This document shows, in pieces, positions 1 through 8,313 of a DNA stretch of 41,011 nt. The stretch lies in the NCBI GenBank assembly GCA_903869345.1, contig CAIPYM010000066.1, forward strand, positions 1 to 41,011. Direction: 5' to 3'. How positions within the stretch are numbered: the first letter of the stretch is position 1; every line of letters begins with the position of its first letter. A model generated the notes under the pieces. It was not told the origin of the DNA. It ran no database searches and saw only the letters and a list, made by a program, of their open reading frames with translations. Position numbers and translations under genes: made by a program. The stretch is from an uncultured Pseudomonadota bacterium. GTDB lineage: Bacteria; Pseudomonadota; Alphaproteobacteria; UBA9219.

Positions 1-269
1 CACGTATGACATTAACACCCACCCCTTGGCCTTCAAAAAGCGATTAACGGACACTTAAGGATCGTTTCGTATGTGATTAATAGGGAGGGGGCGGGTTGCC
101 CGACGGCGCAACGGGAGAGATCCTCCCAATCTCCCTCAGGCGTTGAAAAGCCCTGGAAAACGATCCGAAAATCTTGCTGTTGCGTTAAGCTTCTTGTAAG
201 CTCGGAGGGTGTATTCTTCAGGATAGGGGGCTTAGCAAGCCCCGCGACGAAGGGAAGGACGTGAGGGTT
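1..269. other. Leading non-coding stretch
   Basis: No convincing gene is visible here. A 63-codon open frame at 73-264 has no ribosome-binding site and no recognisable protein character. The stretch probably holds the upstream region of the gene that starts at 261/270. A weak sigma70-like pair, TTGCTG then TAAGCT 17 bp later, lies around 175-205, but it is too poor to call as a promoter. Confidence 0.4.
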
Positions 270-1253
270 ATGCTTCCGCTAGTGCCGTCAGTATCATCCA
301 GTCCGGCACCCGCTCCAGCGGTTGAGCCGCCTGCTGAGGTGTTGGCACCGACGAGAACCCTTGAGGCCATTGCTGGAGCCGAGCTGCCTAAGGGATTTGC
401 GCTCAGTGAGCAGCTTGTGGAGATCAACCAAGCCCAAGGGTCGGATCATTTATACCCCACCATTCATGTGGACCTGACCCAGGCGGCTAACGACTCACAA
501 ATGTCCGCGCTGCCCCTTCCCGCGCAGGCTCATCGCCCCCCGCGCAGTTTGCTCCTCGTCCCGCCGCTTCAGGAGGAGTCCGCCGCGCCCCCTGCGCCTA
601 GCACTGTTCCTTCGCAAACCAGGATTGATCCTTCGGGGCGAGGGTTGACCACCCCGCAAGCCTTGGATCTCGTGCATAACTTTGCAATGCGGAACCCAGG
701 TGCCCTTACCCTGGAAAAACGACGTGCGCTCGAAGCTTTCAGGGAAACGTACATCAGGTATGAGCGAATCGGCGTTGCGAGTCCGCGTATGCGGGCCGAC
801 TTACACCGGGAGGTGCGTGCATGGATGCGTAATAACATTGAGCCCGATCTAGCTCCTGTCATAGGCATTGCCGCTTTTGTGCCTACCGTTCGCGGGAGCC
901 GTCTCTCGGCTGGTCCAGCCGGTCAAGCGCCTGTGCGCCCTGATTTTCAAGCTTTTGTTGAGGGCTACGGGGGGCATAGACCGAACTATCGAGCTCTTGT
1001 GACGGACCTCTCCGAGGGACCGACCCCAACAGCTGATCTGCGTACTGAGCAGCCATCTCCCCGCTCTCGTGTGGCGCGTCAAATTACCGCCCTTACGCGT
1101 GCAGCCGTCGAGCAGACCATTGCGACCCGAATTGGCCCGACCCTCGTTCTTGCTGCCACGGGGGGAGCAGACTGGGGGAGGGGCCCCAGCATGCCAGACT
1201 TTTCCATTAGGCAGGGGGAAAAAAGGCGTCCCCTCGAACCCCTCGTCGCCTAA
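270..1253 (+). CDS. Hypothetical Pro/Ala-rich protein
   Basis: About 327 residues that I do not recognise. The N-terminal third is low-complexity and rich in Pro, Ala and Ser. A more ordinary, charged helical stretch follows (residues about 130-195, including LTLEKRRALEAF), then a mixed C-terminal part. No signal peptide, membrane helix or catalytic motif is evident. I prefer ATG 270, because the purine-rich AGGGAAGG at 251-258 is a suitable distance upstream. GTG 261 is in frame and possible. The stop codon overlaps that of the pseudouridine synthase on the other strand, so the two genes converge with no spacer. The function is unknown, and the gene could be lineage-specific. Confidence 0.6.
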   Translation: MLPLVPSVSSSPAPAPAVEPPAEVLAPTRTLEAIAGAELPKGFALSEQLVEINQAQGSDHLYPTIHVDLTQAANDSQMSALPLPAQAHRPPRSLLLVPPLQEESAAPPAPSTVPSQTRIDPSGRGLTTPQALDLVHNFAMRNPGALTLEKRRALEAFRETYIRYERIGVASPRMRADLHREVRAWMRNNIEPDLAPVIGIAAFVPTVRGSRLSAGPAGQAPVRPDFQAFVEGYGGHRPNYRALVTDLSEGPTPTADLRTEQPSPRSRVARQITALTRAAVEQTIATRIGPTLVLAATGGADWGRGPSMPDFSIRQGEKRRPLEPLVA

Positions 1254-2380
1254 CGCCCCCTCGCCTTACGTGGCCCCATCGTGCGGGGGTTGGCGCTGGG
1301 CTCCTCGACCCACGTATCCGCCTCCGGGCCATGGGTAAATCCACACGCCTTAAACGTCGCCTGCATCGCCGGAAACAGGGGTGCGGTCACGTCCACGAAT
1401 CCGTCACCCGAGGGGTGCGGGATGCGCAAGCGGCGTGCGTGCAGATGCAGCCCCGCGCCGAGCGCACACCGACCAATCCCTCCCACCTGTGCCTCGGCCT
1501 TGCCATAGAGCGGGTCGCCCACCAGCGGCGTGCCCTCCAGCGCCATGTGCGCCCGCAGCTGATGCGTCCTTCCCGTCAGGGGGCAGAGCGCCACGAACGC
1601 CAACCGATCCCCGAGTGTGTCCACCACGCGGTAGAGCGTCACGGCCTCTTTCGCGTTCGGCGATTCGGCATCCTCCACCACGTGCTCCCCGCGCCGCACG
1701 AGAGGCCGCGTGATGCGCCCCTCGGCGTGCGTGGGCACGCCCACCGTTACACCCCAATAGAGCTTCCTGACCCGACGGTCGCGGAAAGACGCCGCCAGGT
1801 GCGCGGCGGCCTTGGCTGTAAGGGCAACAATCAACGCCCCGCTTGTCGCACGGTCCAGGCGATGCGTGAGCCGAGGGGACTCGGCCCCCTCGGGCACCAG
1901 GGCGTCAAGCCACGTATCCACGCTCGTGCGAATCCCTGTCCCGCCCTGGGCCGCAAGGCCGGGGGGCTTGTTGAGAACCATCACCAGCGGGTCCTCGTAA
2001 AGGACCATCGCCCGCGCCCGACGCCGCGCGGCCTCCGTGAAGGTGCGGGGAGCCTCGGCGTCCCGCTCGTCCCTGCTTGCGCTGAACGCGGGCGGCACGC
2101 GCACGCTTTGCCCGACCTCGAGGCGATCCCCCGCCTCGGCGCGGCGACCGTCCACCCGGACCTGGCCCGTACGCAGCCACTTGTGCAAAGCCCCGTGAAC
2201 CGCCGCCGTCCCGCCTCGCTTTTTGAGAAAACGGTCCAGGCGCAGGCCGGATTCATCGTCGGTCACGACCAACGGCTGACAGGGGACCGAGAGCTTAGGC
2301 AACGTCGCGCTTTCACGCGCCGCGTCGGTTGGGCTAAGAGAGGACTCCGGTACCGTTTCCTTCGAGGCCTTGCGTTCCAT
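1250..2380 (-). CDS. RluA-family 23S rRNA pseudouridine synthase
   Basis: Isomerises specific uridines in large-subunit rRNA to pseudouridine. The 376-residue product has an N-terminal extension of about 40 residues, an S4 RNA-binding domain (about 47-98, LDRFLKKRGG to VRVPP), and the RluA catalytic domain. The catalytic domain carries LNKPPGLAAQGG (137-148) and the motif HRLDRATSG at 173-181, whose Asp176 should be the catalytic residue. The later GRTHQLRAHM segment is also typical. The S4 plus RluA layout points to the RluC/RluD group, but the exact target cannot be read. ATG 2380 is preferred because AAGAAGG lies 8 nt upstream. An in-frame start at 2425 exists but would run deep into ispE. 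The gene is divergent from ispE with overlapping start codons. Confidence 0.9.
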   Translation of the reverse strand: MERKASKETVPESSLSPTDAARESATLPKLSVPCQPLVVTDDESGLRLDRFLKKRGGTAAVHGALHKWLRTGQVRVDGRRAEAGDRLEVGQSVRVPPAFSASRDERDAEAPRTFTEAARRRARAMVLYEDPLVMVLNKPPGLAAQGGTGIRTSVDTWLDALVPEGAESPRLTHRLDRATSGALIVALTAKAAAHLAASFRDRRVRKLYWGVTVGVPTHAEGRITRPLVRRGEHVVEDAESPNAKEAVTLYRVVDTLGDRLAFVALCPLTGRTHQLRAHMALEGTPLVGDPLYGKAEAQVGGIGRCALGAGLHLHARRLRIPHPSGDGFVDVTAPLFPAMQATFKACGFTHGPEADTWVEEPSANPRTMGPRKARGR

Positions 2381-3251
2381 GCCGTTCCCTTCTTCGTTGT
2401 CGCGCTTCGCGCCCGCCAAGATCAATCTTTACCTTCACGTGACGGGCCGACGTGACGACGGGTACCACACGCTTGACAGCCTTGTCGCCTTTGCGTCCAT
2501 CGGGGACGAGGTGCGCTGGGACCCCTCGCCGACGTTTTCTTTTCGCCTCGCGGGTCCCCTGGCCGGGACGTTGGAGGTGTCCACACCGTCCGCCAACAAC
2601 CTCGTGGTCCGCGCGGCCCAAGCGTTGGCCGAGGCCGTGGGGGAGCCGTTGACGGGCACGCTGACGCTGACCAAGAACCTGCCCACGGCCTCGGGTCTCG
2701 GGGGCGGATCGTCGGACGCCGCCGCCACACTGCGCCTTATGGCCGAGGTGATGGGGATCAACGACAAGCCCCTGTTGGCTCGCCTAGCGGAGGGCTTGGG
2801 CAAAGACGTGCCGTGCTGCCTGGAAGACGCCCCGTGCTGCATGGGGGGCGCGGGCGAGGTCATCACATCGGCCCCTCCGTTGCCCGAGGTGTTTGTGGTC
2901 CTGGCAAACCCCGGCGTGCCGGTCTCAACGCCCGCCGTCTACCAAGCCCGGCAAGGGGCCTTTTCGCCCCCTGCGCCGATTTTGACGAGCCCGCGTGATG
3001 CCACCGCCCTGGCGGTGCTTTTGCATGATCGCCGCAACGATCTTGCTGCGCCTGCTTGCAGAATCGAGCCCCTTGTGAACAGCGTCCTGCAAGCCCTTGA
3101 GGGAACGGACAAATGCCTGTTGGCCCGCGTCTCCGGGAGCGGCGGCACCTGCTTTGGACTCTACGCGACTTGCCCCGAGGCCGAGGCCGCTGCGTGTCGC
3201 CTCAGCGCCTTTCATCCGACGTGGTGGATCCGGTCGGGGCGGTTGAGATAA
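2379..3251 (+). CDS. ispE: 4-diphosphocytidyl-2-C-methyl-D-erythritol kinase
   Basis: Phosphorylates the 2-hydroxyl of CDP-methylerythritol with ATP in the non-mevalonate (MEP) isoprenoid pathway, in the cytoplasm. The 290-residue product is of normal length. It opens with FAPAKINLYLHVTGRR, where Lys14 matches the conserved catalytic lysine. The GHMP-kinase ATP loop PTASGLGGGSSDA is at 102-114, and GKDVPC places the catalytic-type Asp at 143. The C-terminal VSGSGGTCFG glycine-rich motif is also present. Start: ATG 2379 with a GAGG about 11 nt upstream; TTG 2370 is an in-frame alternative. The downstream MFS gene converges after about 40 bp. Hopanoid-type genes nearby (hpnA) also depend on isoprenoid supply, but no shared operon is seen. 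Confidence 0.96.
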   Translation: MPFPSSLSRFAPAKINLYLHVTGRRDDGYHTLDSLVAFASIGDEVRWDPSPTFSFRLAGPLAGTLEVSTPSANNLVVRAAQALAEAVGEPLTGTLTLTKNLPTASGLGGGSSDAAATLRLMAEVMGINDKPLLARLAEGLGKDVPCCLEDAPCCMGGAGEVITSAPPLPEVFVVLANPGVPVSTPAVYQARQGAFSPPAPILTSPRDATALAVLLHDRRNDLAAPACRIEPLVNSVLQALEGTDKCLLARVSGSGGTCFGLYATCPEAEAAACRLSAFHPTWWIRSGRLR

Positions 3252-3293
3252 TTCCCCCATGGGGGCTGCTTAAAAACTTTGACCACCAACGGC

Positions 3294-4616
3294 TCACGCA
3301 TCGGCGCTCGGCTCCAGCGCAACAGGGGACGTGGGGCCCGTCACGGCCCAATCAGGCTCCGGCCCTGACCCCTTGGACGATCGAGTCTCCAGAAAATCAA
3401 GGTCGTGCGCGTAGGTCTCGCGGACTCCCCACGCGCCGAGGTACCCGATCGCAAACACGATCACGGCCGTCAGGCCCGTGGACGCGAGGATCCCGAGGTC
3501 ATGGGATTTAAAAAGAAGGAACAACGAATTGGTGATGATCAACGTCGCCCGCCCGATGTTCATGGCCAAGGAGGTCATCGTGGCCCGCATGTTGGTCCCA
3601 AATTGCTCGGGCGTCACAACCGCCAGGATAATGTAGAAGTTAGAGGCCCCCACCAACGCGCAAAGCGTGTAGAAAGAAACAGCGCTCGGGTGGTTCTGCA
3701 GCAGATACACCGCCGTCACGGTCAAACCCACGGTCATCAACAGCACGATCACCGGCACGCGCCGCTGCAGCCATTTTGTCAGAAACACCGTCGCAGGCGA
3801 GGCGACCAGCGCCCCCAGCGACCACGCCAACAACGCGGTGCTGGCCTTCACCTCCCCCACAACCCCTACGGCTTTGGCGACCTCAGGGGCCAGTGTCACC
3901 AAAAGGTTGGCCGCACAATAGTAGGGCATGAAAAGAAGAATGCACCAGAAAAGCCGCTTTTGAAGGCTTGGATTCGCCATCAAAAGGCGCAAAGAGCCGC
4001 GTGGGACATCGGCAAGCTCCATCTTCGCAAAGAGCCCGGATTCGCACAGCGCCACACGCCCCAGAAGGAGGAGCAACCCAACCCCTCCCCCCAGCCCATA
4101 CGCCCAGCGCCAGGACATGTGGTCCGCAACAAACATCGCGGCCATGACCCCCAGGAACGCCAGATCCACAAAAATCAGGATCCCCCAGACGCGTTTTTCG
4201 CGGGGCAGCGTTTCCAGGATCAGGGTCGCGCCGAGGCCAATCTCACCTGCAAGCCCGACCCCTGTCAGAAGCCGCAGAGCACCGTAGGACCAAACATCCT
4301 GCACAAAGGCGCACCCGAACGAGCCCAGCGCATAAAGCAGGATGGAACCGACGAGCGCCCGCTTGCGCCCGATTTTATCGCCCAAAACGCCCCACACCAA
4401 ACCGCCGAGGGCCACACCCGCCACTTGCGCGTTCAGGATCAGAAGCCCCATGCGCGTGACGGCATCGGCCTGAAGGCCGAGGTCACGAAGGCTCACCACG
4501 CGCAGCGCGTTGTAAAGAAACAAGTCAAACGCATCGATAAAAAACCCGAGGCCGACAATCCAAACCGTGCCGTTAAAAACGGACTTTTGAAAACGGACCT
4601 CCGAGGTGTCACTCAT
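3294..4616 (-). CDS. MFS transporter, metabolite:H+ symporter type
   Basis: A 440-residue integral membrane protein with about 12 hydrophobic segments, of the major facilitator superfamily. The loop after helix 2 carries the MFS signature GDKIGRKRAL (about 88-97), and LLTGVGLAGEIG marks helix 4. The N-terminal FFIDAFDLFLYN pattern is typical of the sugar/organic-acid symporter branch (PcaK, ShiA or phosphate-transporter-like). The substrate cannot be read from sequence. The central region is long, as usual, and the C-terminus is a short hydrophilic tail. A weak AAGG precedes ATG 4616. The gene lies downstream of hpnA on the same strand but is separated by a 216-bp spacer holding a repeat, so it is probably a separate unit. 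Confidence 0.92.
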   Translation of the reverse strand: MSDTSEVRFQKSVFNGTVWIVGLGFFIDAFDLFLYNALRVVSLRDLGLQADAVTRMGLLILNAQVAGVALGGLVWGVLGDKIGRKRALVGSILLYALGSFGCAFVQDVWSYGALRLLTGVGLAGEIGLGATLILETLPREKRVWGILIFVDLAFLGVMAAMFVADHMSWRWAYGLGGGVGLLLLLGRVALCESGLFAKMELADVPRGSLRLLMANPSLQKRLFWCILLFMPYYCAANLLVTLAPEVAKAVGVVGEVKASTALLAWSLGALVASPATVFLTKWLQRRVPVIVLLMTVGLTVTAVYLLQNHPSAVSFYTLCALVGASNFYIILAVVTPEQFGTNMRATMTSLAMNIGRATLIITNSLFLLFKSHDLGILASTGLTAVIVFAIGYLGAWGVRETYAHDLDFLETRSSKGSGPEPDWAVTGPTSPVALEPSADA

Positions 4617-4695
4617 CGCCTTGCTCCGCGTACACGATCACACCACCGAAAGAGTGTTACGTTGAGGAGTTCCCAAAAACAAGCGTCGTTTCCCT

Positions 4696-4785
4696 CCGTC
4701 GTCCTGGCGAAGGCCGGAATCCCGAGGGAGTCATTCCCACGTTCTGCCCAACCCTTCGGAGTTCCGGCCTTCGCCGGGACGACGG
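4696..4785. repeat. REP-like inverted repeat
   Basis: Two arms, CCGTCGTCCTGGCGAAGG and CCTTCGCCGGGACGACGG, face each other across about 55 bp and are almost perfect reverse complements. The same arm sequence recurs at 8130-8215 and as a half copy at 18197-18223. All three lie between genes, as expected for a dispersed extragenic palindromic repeat. It may act as an mRNA 3' stabiliser or a transcription stop between hpnA and the MFS gene. Confidence 0.8.
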
Positions 4786-4832
4786 TTCTTTTGGATGCCC
4801 TGATTTTCTCCGCCCTCCCCCGCCGCAAGCGT

Positions 4833-5834
4833 TCAGCAGTACCCGTGGTCTTGAAACCACTTCAGGGCGTCGGCAATGGCCTCGCGCGCGGGACGGGGGT
4901 GGTAGCCGAGTTCGTTTTCGGCTTTGGCGGACGAAAAAAACATGGTGTGGGCCGCCATGCGCAAAGCATCCACGGTCAAAAACGGCTCTCGCCCCGTAAA
5001 ACGCGCCAACGCCTCCGCAAGGTACGCTGCGGGGTAAAGCGCCCGACGCGGGATCTTAAAGCGTGGAGGCTTCGCTCCGCTGGCCTCGGCAATCCATCCG
5101 AGCAGTGTCCCCAACGGCACGTTCTCGCCCCCCAGAATATAACGCTCGCCCACCCGCCCCCGCTCAAACGCAAGCCAATGCCCCTCGGCCACATCGTCCA
5201 CGTGCACGATGTTGAGCCCCGTTTCGATGTAGGCAGGCACCTTGTGCCGCGCCACTTCCACCAGAATGCGTCCCGTGGGCGTAGGCTTGATGTCCCGTGG
5301 ACCGATGGGCGTTGACGGGTTCACAATGACGCACGGAAGTCCCCGCGAGCGAACGCGTTGACGGACTTTTTCCTCGGCCAGAAATTTGGAACCTTTATAA
5401 GCCCCCACCATCGCGTGCAACGACGGGGTTGCGGTTTCATCGGTCGGGGTTCCATTGTCCCGCGCCCCCAACGTCGCAACCGAACTGGTGTACACAATGC
5501 GGGGAATCTTCAGAGCCAAGGCCGAATCCATCAGCGCCGCCGTCCCCTCCACGTTCGTGGCGTACAGGGCCGCCGGGTGCGGAGCCCAGAGGCGATAATC
5601 CGCCGCGACATGAAACAGCGCCTGACACCCCTGAAGAGCTTCGTAGTACGTGGCAGGTTGCGTCAGATCCCCTTCGACCAGCTCAATCTTCGTCAGAACA
5701 TCCAGATTCCGTCGGTCCCCGCCGGGACGCACCAAAAGCCGCAAACGGTGCCCCTTAGCCTCCAGGACCCGCGCCACGGCGGCACCGACGAACCCGGTCG
5801 CACCGGTCAAAAACGTCAGGGGTTGCTCCGGCAT
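4833..5834 (-). CDS. hpnA: Hopanoid-associated sugar epimerase HpnA
   Basis: A 333-residue extended short-chain dehydrogenase/reductase of the HpnA group (dihydroflavonol-4-reductase-like), found with hopanoid biosynthesis genes; the exact reaction in this organism is not visible. GATGFVG at 11-17 is the NAD(P) loop. TSSVATLG (116-123) and Y146-xxx-K150 (YKGSK) supply the catalytic Ser-Tyr-Lys triad. The C-terminal FFSSAKAENELGY is a hallmark of this branch. I chose ATG 5834 because GAGGT lies about 6 nt upstream. The longer frame from 5855 would bury that site. The gene starts 21 bp after the stop of the upstream lipoprotein gene, so the two are likely cotranscribed. No squalene-hopene cyclase or other hpn gene is nearby. 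Confidence 0.88.
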   Translation of the reverse strand: MPEQPLTFLTGATGFVGAAVARVLEAKGHRLRLLVRPGGDRRNLDVLTKIELVEGDLTQPATYYEALQGCQALFHVAADYRLWAPHPAALYATNVEGTAALMDSALALKIPRIVYTSSVATLGARDNGTPTDETATPSLHAMVGAYKGSKFLAEEKVRQRVRSRGLPCVIVNPSTPIGPRDIKPTPTGRILVEVARHKVPAYIETGLNIVHVDDVAEGHWLAFERGRVGERYILGGENVPLGTLLGWIAEASGAKPPRFKIPRRALYPAAYLAEALARFTGREPFLTVDALRMAAHTMFFSSAKAENELGYHPRPAREAIADALKWFQDHGYC

Positions 5835-5855
5835 AGAGACCTCATTTCTGAACAC

Positions 5856-7070
5856 TCAAGGAGAAAACGACGCAAGCGGTGCTTCCAGAGGACGGACCCC
5901 CTGAGGCCTCATTTCGTGCGTCACCAAAGCCCGTTCCACCTGCCCATCGGGCAACAACCGGAAGAGGCCGTCCATCCCGAGGAAACCATGGACGTTCGTC
6001 AGGGCGGGAAGATCCACGCTTCCGCCGCGTTGTGCTAAGGCCGCCGCAAGCGCCGTCGCATCATAGGCCAACGTCGCAAGGCGCGGAGGGGGGGCGCCGT
6101 AAACCCGCGTATAGGCCTCCACGAACGCCAGACGCGAAGCCTGGGACGGCGAGGCGTACCACGCGCCGTTCAGGAAGGGAAAATCGTCCGCAAGGCCGGG
6201 CTCATCCCAAAGACCCGTTCCCAAAAGGCGCACGCCTTTCCAAGGTGGACCCGACAGCTGTTCGTGCAAACGGCGAAGGTCCTCCTTTCCCAAGGGCAAA
6301 AACAGCGCATCAATCCCGGCACGGTCCGCTGTGAGGGCGCTGAATCGCGCAGGCGTGACACGCGCGACCACCGTACCGCCGCAGGTGCGGACGGCCGTTT
6401 CAAACGCTCGGTCCACCAAGGCACCGTAAGCCCCCGAAGGGATCACGGCCGCAAAACGACGGAGACCCTGATCACAGGCAAAGCGCGTGACAGCCGCCAC
6501 TTGGGGGGCCGGAGCAAATCCCATGACCCACACGGGGGGCTTGGCCAACGTGACATCACTGGAAAGAGCCATCACCGGCACCTCGGCCTTCGCCGCCAAC
6601 GGCGCGACAGCACGGACATCGGAAGCGAACACAGGGCCGATCAGCAGACGCGCACCAGCGGCCAAGGCATCCCGCGCCGCCTCTGCCGCATGCGTCTCGC
6701 CCGTGTCGCGGGGTAAGAGCTCAAACCCCGTTCCCCCCCCCTCAAAAACGGCCATTTGCGCCGCGTTTAAAAGCGCCTGCCCCAGAGGAGCCTGGGGTCC
6801 CGTCAACGGCACAAGAATCCCCACCTTCAGAGATGTAGCCGGTGGTGGCTGCCGTCCTTCTGCCGGGGGACGTGCAACGGCACGGGCTTTCGGAGCCAAA
6901 ACCGGAGTCCTCGGCGTCACGGACGGCACGATTCTCCCGGAAGGCCCTTCCGCGTGGTAAGAGGGGGGCACGTCCCACGTCCGGAACCCCACGCCCGTAC
7001 ACCCCCCGAGCAGCAGAATCAGCAAACCGACGAGAGCTCCGGCAAAAACAGGACGACCACAACCGCGCAA
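5856..7070 (-). CDS. Lipoprotein, penicillin-binding protein activator (periplasmic-binding fold)
   Basis: A probable outer-membrane lipoprotein of about 404 residues. The N-terminus has a hydrophobic signal ending in the lipobox LLGGC, with Cys at about 24. A Pro-rich linker follows, then a periplasmic-binding-protein type I domain starting VGILVPLTGPQAPLGQAL. This layout and the divergent partner rsmI match the LpoA/YraM-like penicillin-binding protein activators of proteobacteria. The frame stays open far upstream, to 7514, but that stretch is antisense to rsmI. The plausible start is TTG 7070, with AGGGG about 8-9 nt upstream. A role in activating peptidoglycan synthases is inferred from family and context. 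A branched-chain amino-acid-binding-like protein is the alternative. Confidence 0.8.
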   Translation of the reverse strand: MRGCGRPVFAGALVGLLILLLGGCTGVGFRTWDVPPSYHAEGPSGRIVPSVTPRTPVLAPKARAVARPPAEGRQPPPATSLKVGILVPLTGPQAPLGQALLNAAQMAVFEGGGTGFELLPRDTGETHAAEAARDALAAGARLLIGPVFASDVRAVAPLAAKAEVPVMALSSDVTLAKPPVWVMGFAPAPQVAAVTRFACDQGLRRFAAVIPSGAYGALVDRAFETAVRTCGGTVVARVTPARFSALTADRAGIDALFLPLGKEDLRRLHEQLSGPPWKGVRLLGTGLWDEPGLADDFPFLNGAWYASPSQASRLAFVEAYTRVYGAPPPRLATLAYDATALAAALAQRGGSVDLPALTNVHGFLGMDGLFRLLPDGQVERALVTHEMRPQGVRPLEAPLASFSP

Positions 7071-7082
7071 GGAGAAACCCCT

Positions 7083-8096
7083 ATGGCCAAAAGAGAGCGG
7101 CGCAAGACAGGCCCCGACTGGGCCCACGAATCTCGGGAACTCTTTAAAGGTACCCAAGAAGACCCGCCAAGTAAACTCGGTCTGCCTCCTCTCGCACCAG
7201 GACTTCACGTCGTCGCAACACCTATCGGCAACTTGGGGGATATCACGCTGCGGGCCCTCTGGGTCCTCGGACGCGCGGACGCCCTTTTGTGCGAAGATAC
7301 CCGCGTCACGCGCACGCTCCTTACCGCTTACGACCTGCACACGCCCTGCCTGGCCTGCCACACGCACAACGAGGAGGCGCGCATTCCGGAGATTCTGGCC
7401 CGACTGGCCGCCGGGGAATCCCTCGCTCTTGTGAGCGATGCGGGCACACCGCTCCTCTCGGACCCCGGCGCACGCGTCGTGCGAGCGTGCCGTGCGGCGG
7501 GCCATCCCGTCCATGCCGTACCAGGAGCCAGCGCTCTTTTGGCCGCGCTCATGACGCTGGGACTGCCACCGGGCCCTTTCCTGTTTCTAGGGTTCCCCCC
7601 CGCTCGCCCCGCCTCGGCCCGTACGCGCTGGTTCGCGGACCTCGCCTCCGCACCGTCCGGGACAACCCTTGTCCTCTACGAATCCCCTCGGCGTTTGGCG
7701 GCGACGACCCAAGACCTCGCCCGCGTTCTTGGCCCTGATCGGCGAATGGCCGTTGCACGGGAGCTCACCAAGATGTTCGAGGAAACACGCGAGGATCACC
7801 TGGAGGGCTGGGCCACAACCCTGGCAAAGGCCCCGGATTCACCCCGCGGCGAGCATGTTCTCGTCATCTTCCCCGCATCGCCTTCGGCACAGACCTCCGA
7901 AAGCGATCTCTCCCCCGTCGCATGGGAGGATCGCTTGGCCATCGCCCTCGAAGCCGGGCAAAGCGTGCGGGACGCCGTGGCGACCGTTGCACGGGAATCG
8001 AAAATCCCCCGAGGAGAAATCTACCGCCGCGCCTTGGCACTGCGGCACGGAACACCCGCCCCATCAGGCCTGCAAAGAGAGCGAGATTCATCGTAA
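7083..8096 (+). CDS. rsmI: 16S rRNA (cytidine-1402-2'-O)-methyltransferase
   Basis: Transfers a methyl group from S-adenosylmethionine to the 2'-OH of C1402 in the decoding centre of 16S rRNA. The 337-residue product has a charged N-terminal extension of about 40 residues and then the tetrapyrrole-methylase-like fold: VVATPIGNLGDITLRAL, EDTRVTRTLL, SDAGTPLLSDPG, VPGASALLAALM and ARELTKMFEE, all classical RsmI blocks. ATG 7083 is preceded by AAGGAG at 7069-7074, 8 nt away, which decides this start over the longer frame from 6954. The divergent arrangement with the PBP-activator lipoprotein is conserved in many proteobacteria. The ribosome-binding site overlaps the start codon of that neighbour. 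Confidence 0.95.
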   Translation: MAKRERRKTGPDWAHESRELFKGTQEDPPSKLGLPPLAPGLHVVATPIGNLGDITLRALWVLGRADALLCEDTRVTRTLLTAYDLHTPCLACHTHNEEARIPEILARLAAGESLALVSDAGTPLLSDPGARVVRACRAAGHPVHAVPGASALLAALMTLGLPPGPFLFLGFPPARPASARTRWFADLASAPSGTTLVLYESPRRLAATTQDLARVLGPDRRMAVARELTKMFEETREDHLEGWATTLAKAPDSPRGEHVLVIFPASPSAQTSESDLSPVAWEDRLAIALEAGQSVRDAVATVARESKIPRGEIYRRALALRHGTPAPSGLQRERDSS

Positions 8097-8129
8097 CGCT
8101 ATCAGGGGGGGGGGACAGCACCGAAAAAT

Positions 8130-8215
8130 CGTCATTCCGGCGAAAGCCGGAATCCCGAGGGGATCATCCACACTCTCTCAGCCTCTCGGGGTCCCGGCCT
8201 CCGCTGGGACGACGG
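8130..8215. repeat. REP-like inverted repeat, second copy
   Basis: The left arm CGTCATTCCGGCGAAAGCCG and the right arm CGGCCTCCGCTGGGACGACGG are related to the copy at 4696-4785 and form an imperfect inverted repeat downstream of rsmI. It sits 34 bp after the rsmI stop, a position suited to ending or stabilising that transcript. Confidence 0.78.
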
Positions 8216-8258
8216 AAGGGGACCCAGGATGGGTTGGAAAACGACACTGGCGTGGCCA

Positions 8259-8289
8259 TTGACGCCCTTGGTATAAGGTTTCTTACAGT
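8259..8289 (+). promoter_or_regulatory. Possible promoter of the solute-binding protein gene
   Basis: TTGACG at 8259-8264 and TACAGT at 8284-8289 match sigma70 boxes, though the 19-bp spacer is long. They lie 25 bp upstream of the start codon at 8314. Weak support. Confidence 0.3.
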
Positions 8290-8313
8290 CAACACGGGGG
8301 AAGGATACGCACC

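Noticed and set aside
73-264. 63-codon frame at the window start
   Set aside because: No ribosome-binding site, no protein character, and it runs into the start of the next gene.
1331-2455. 374-codon open frame on the plus strand
   Set aside because: Antisense to the pseudouridine synthase, which has clear catalytic motifs on the other strand.
3405-5315. 636-codon open frame on the plus strand
   Set aside because: Antisense to the MFS transporter and hpnA, Arg/His/Gln-rich without domains: the usual mirror frame of GC-rich genes.
7071-7514. Upstream extension of the lipoprotein frame
   Set aside because: Antisense to rsmI; the lipobox signal peptide requires a start near 7070.
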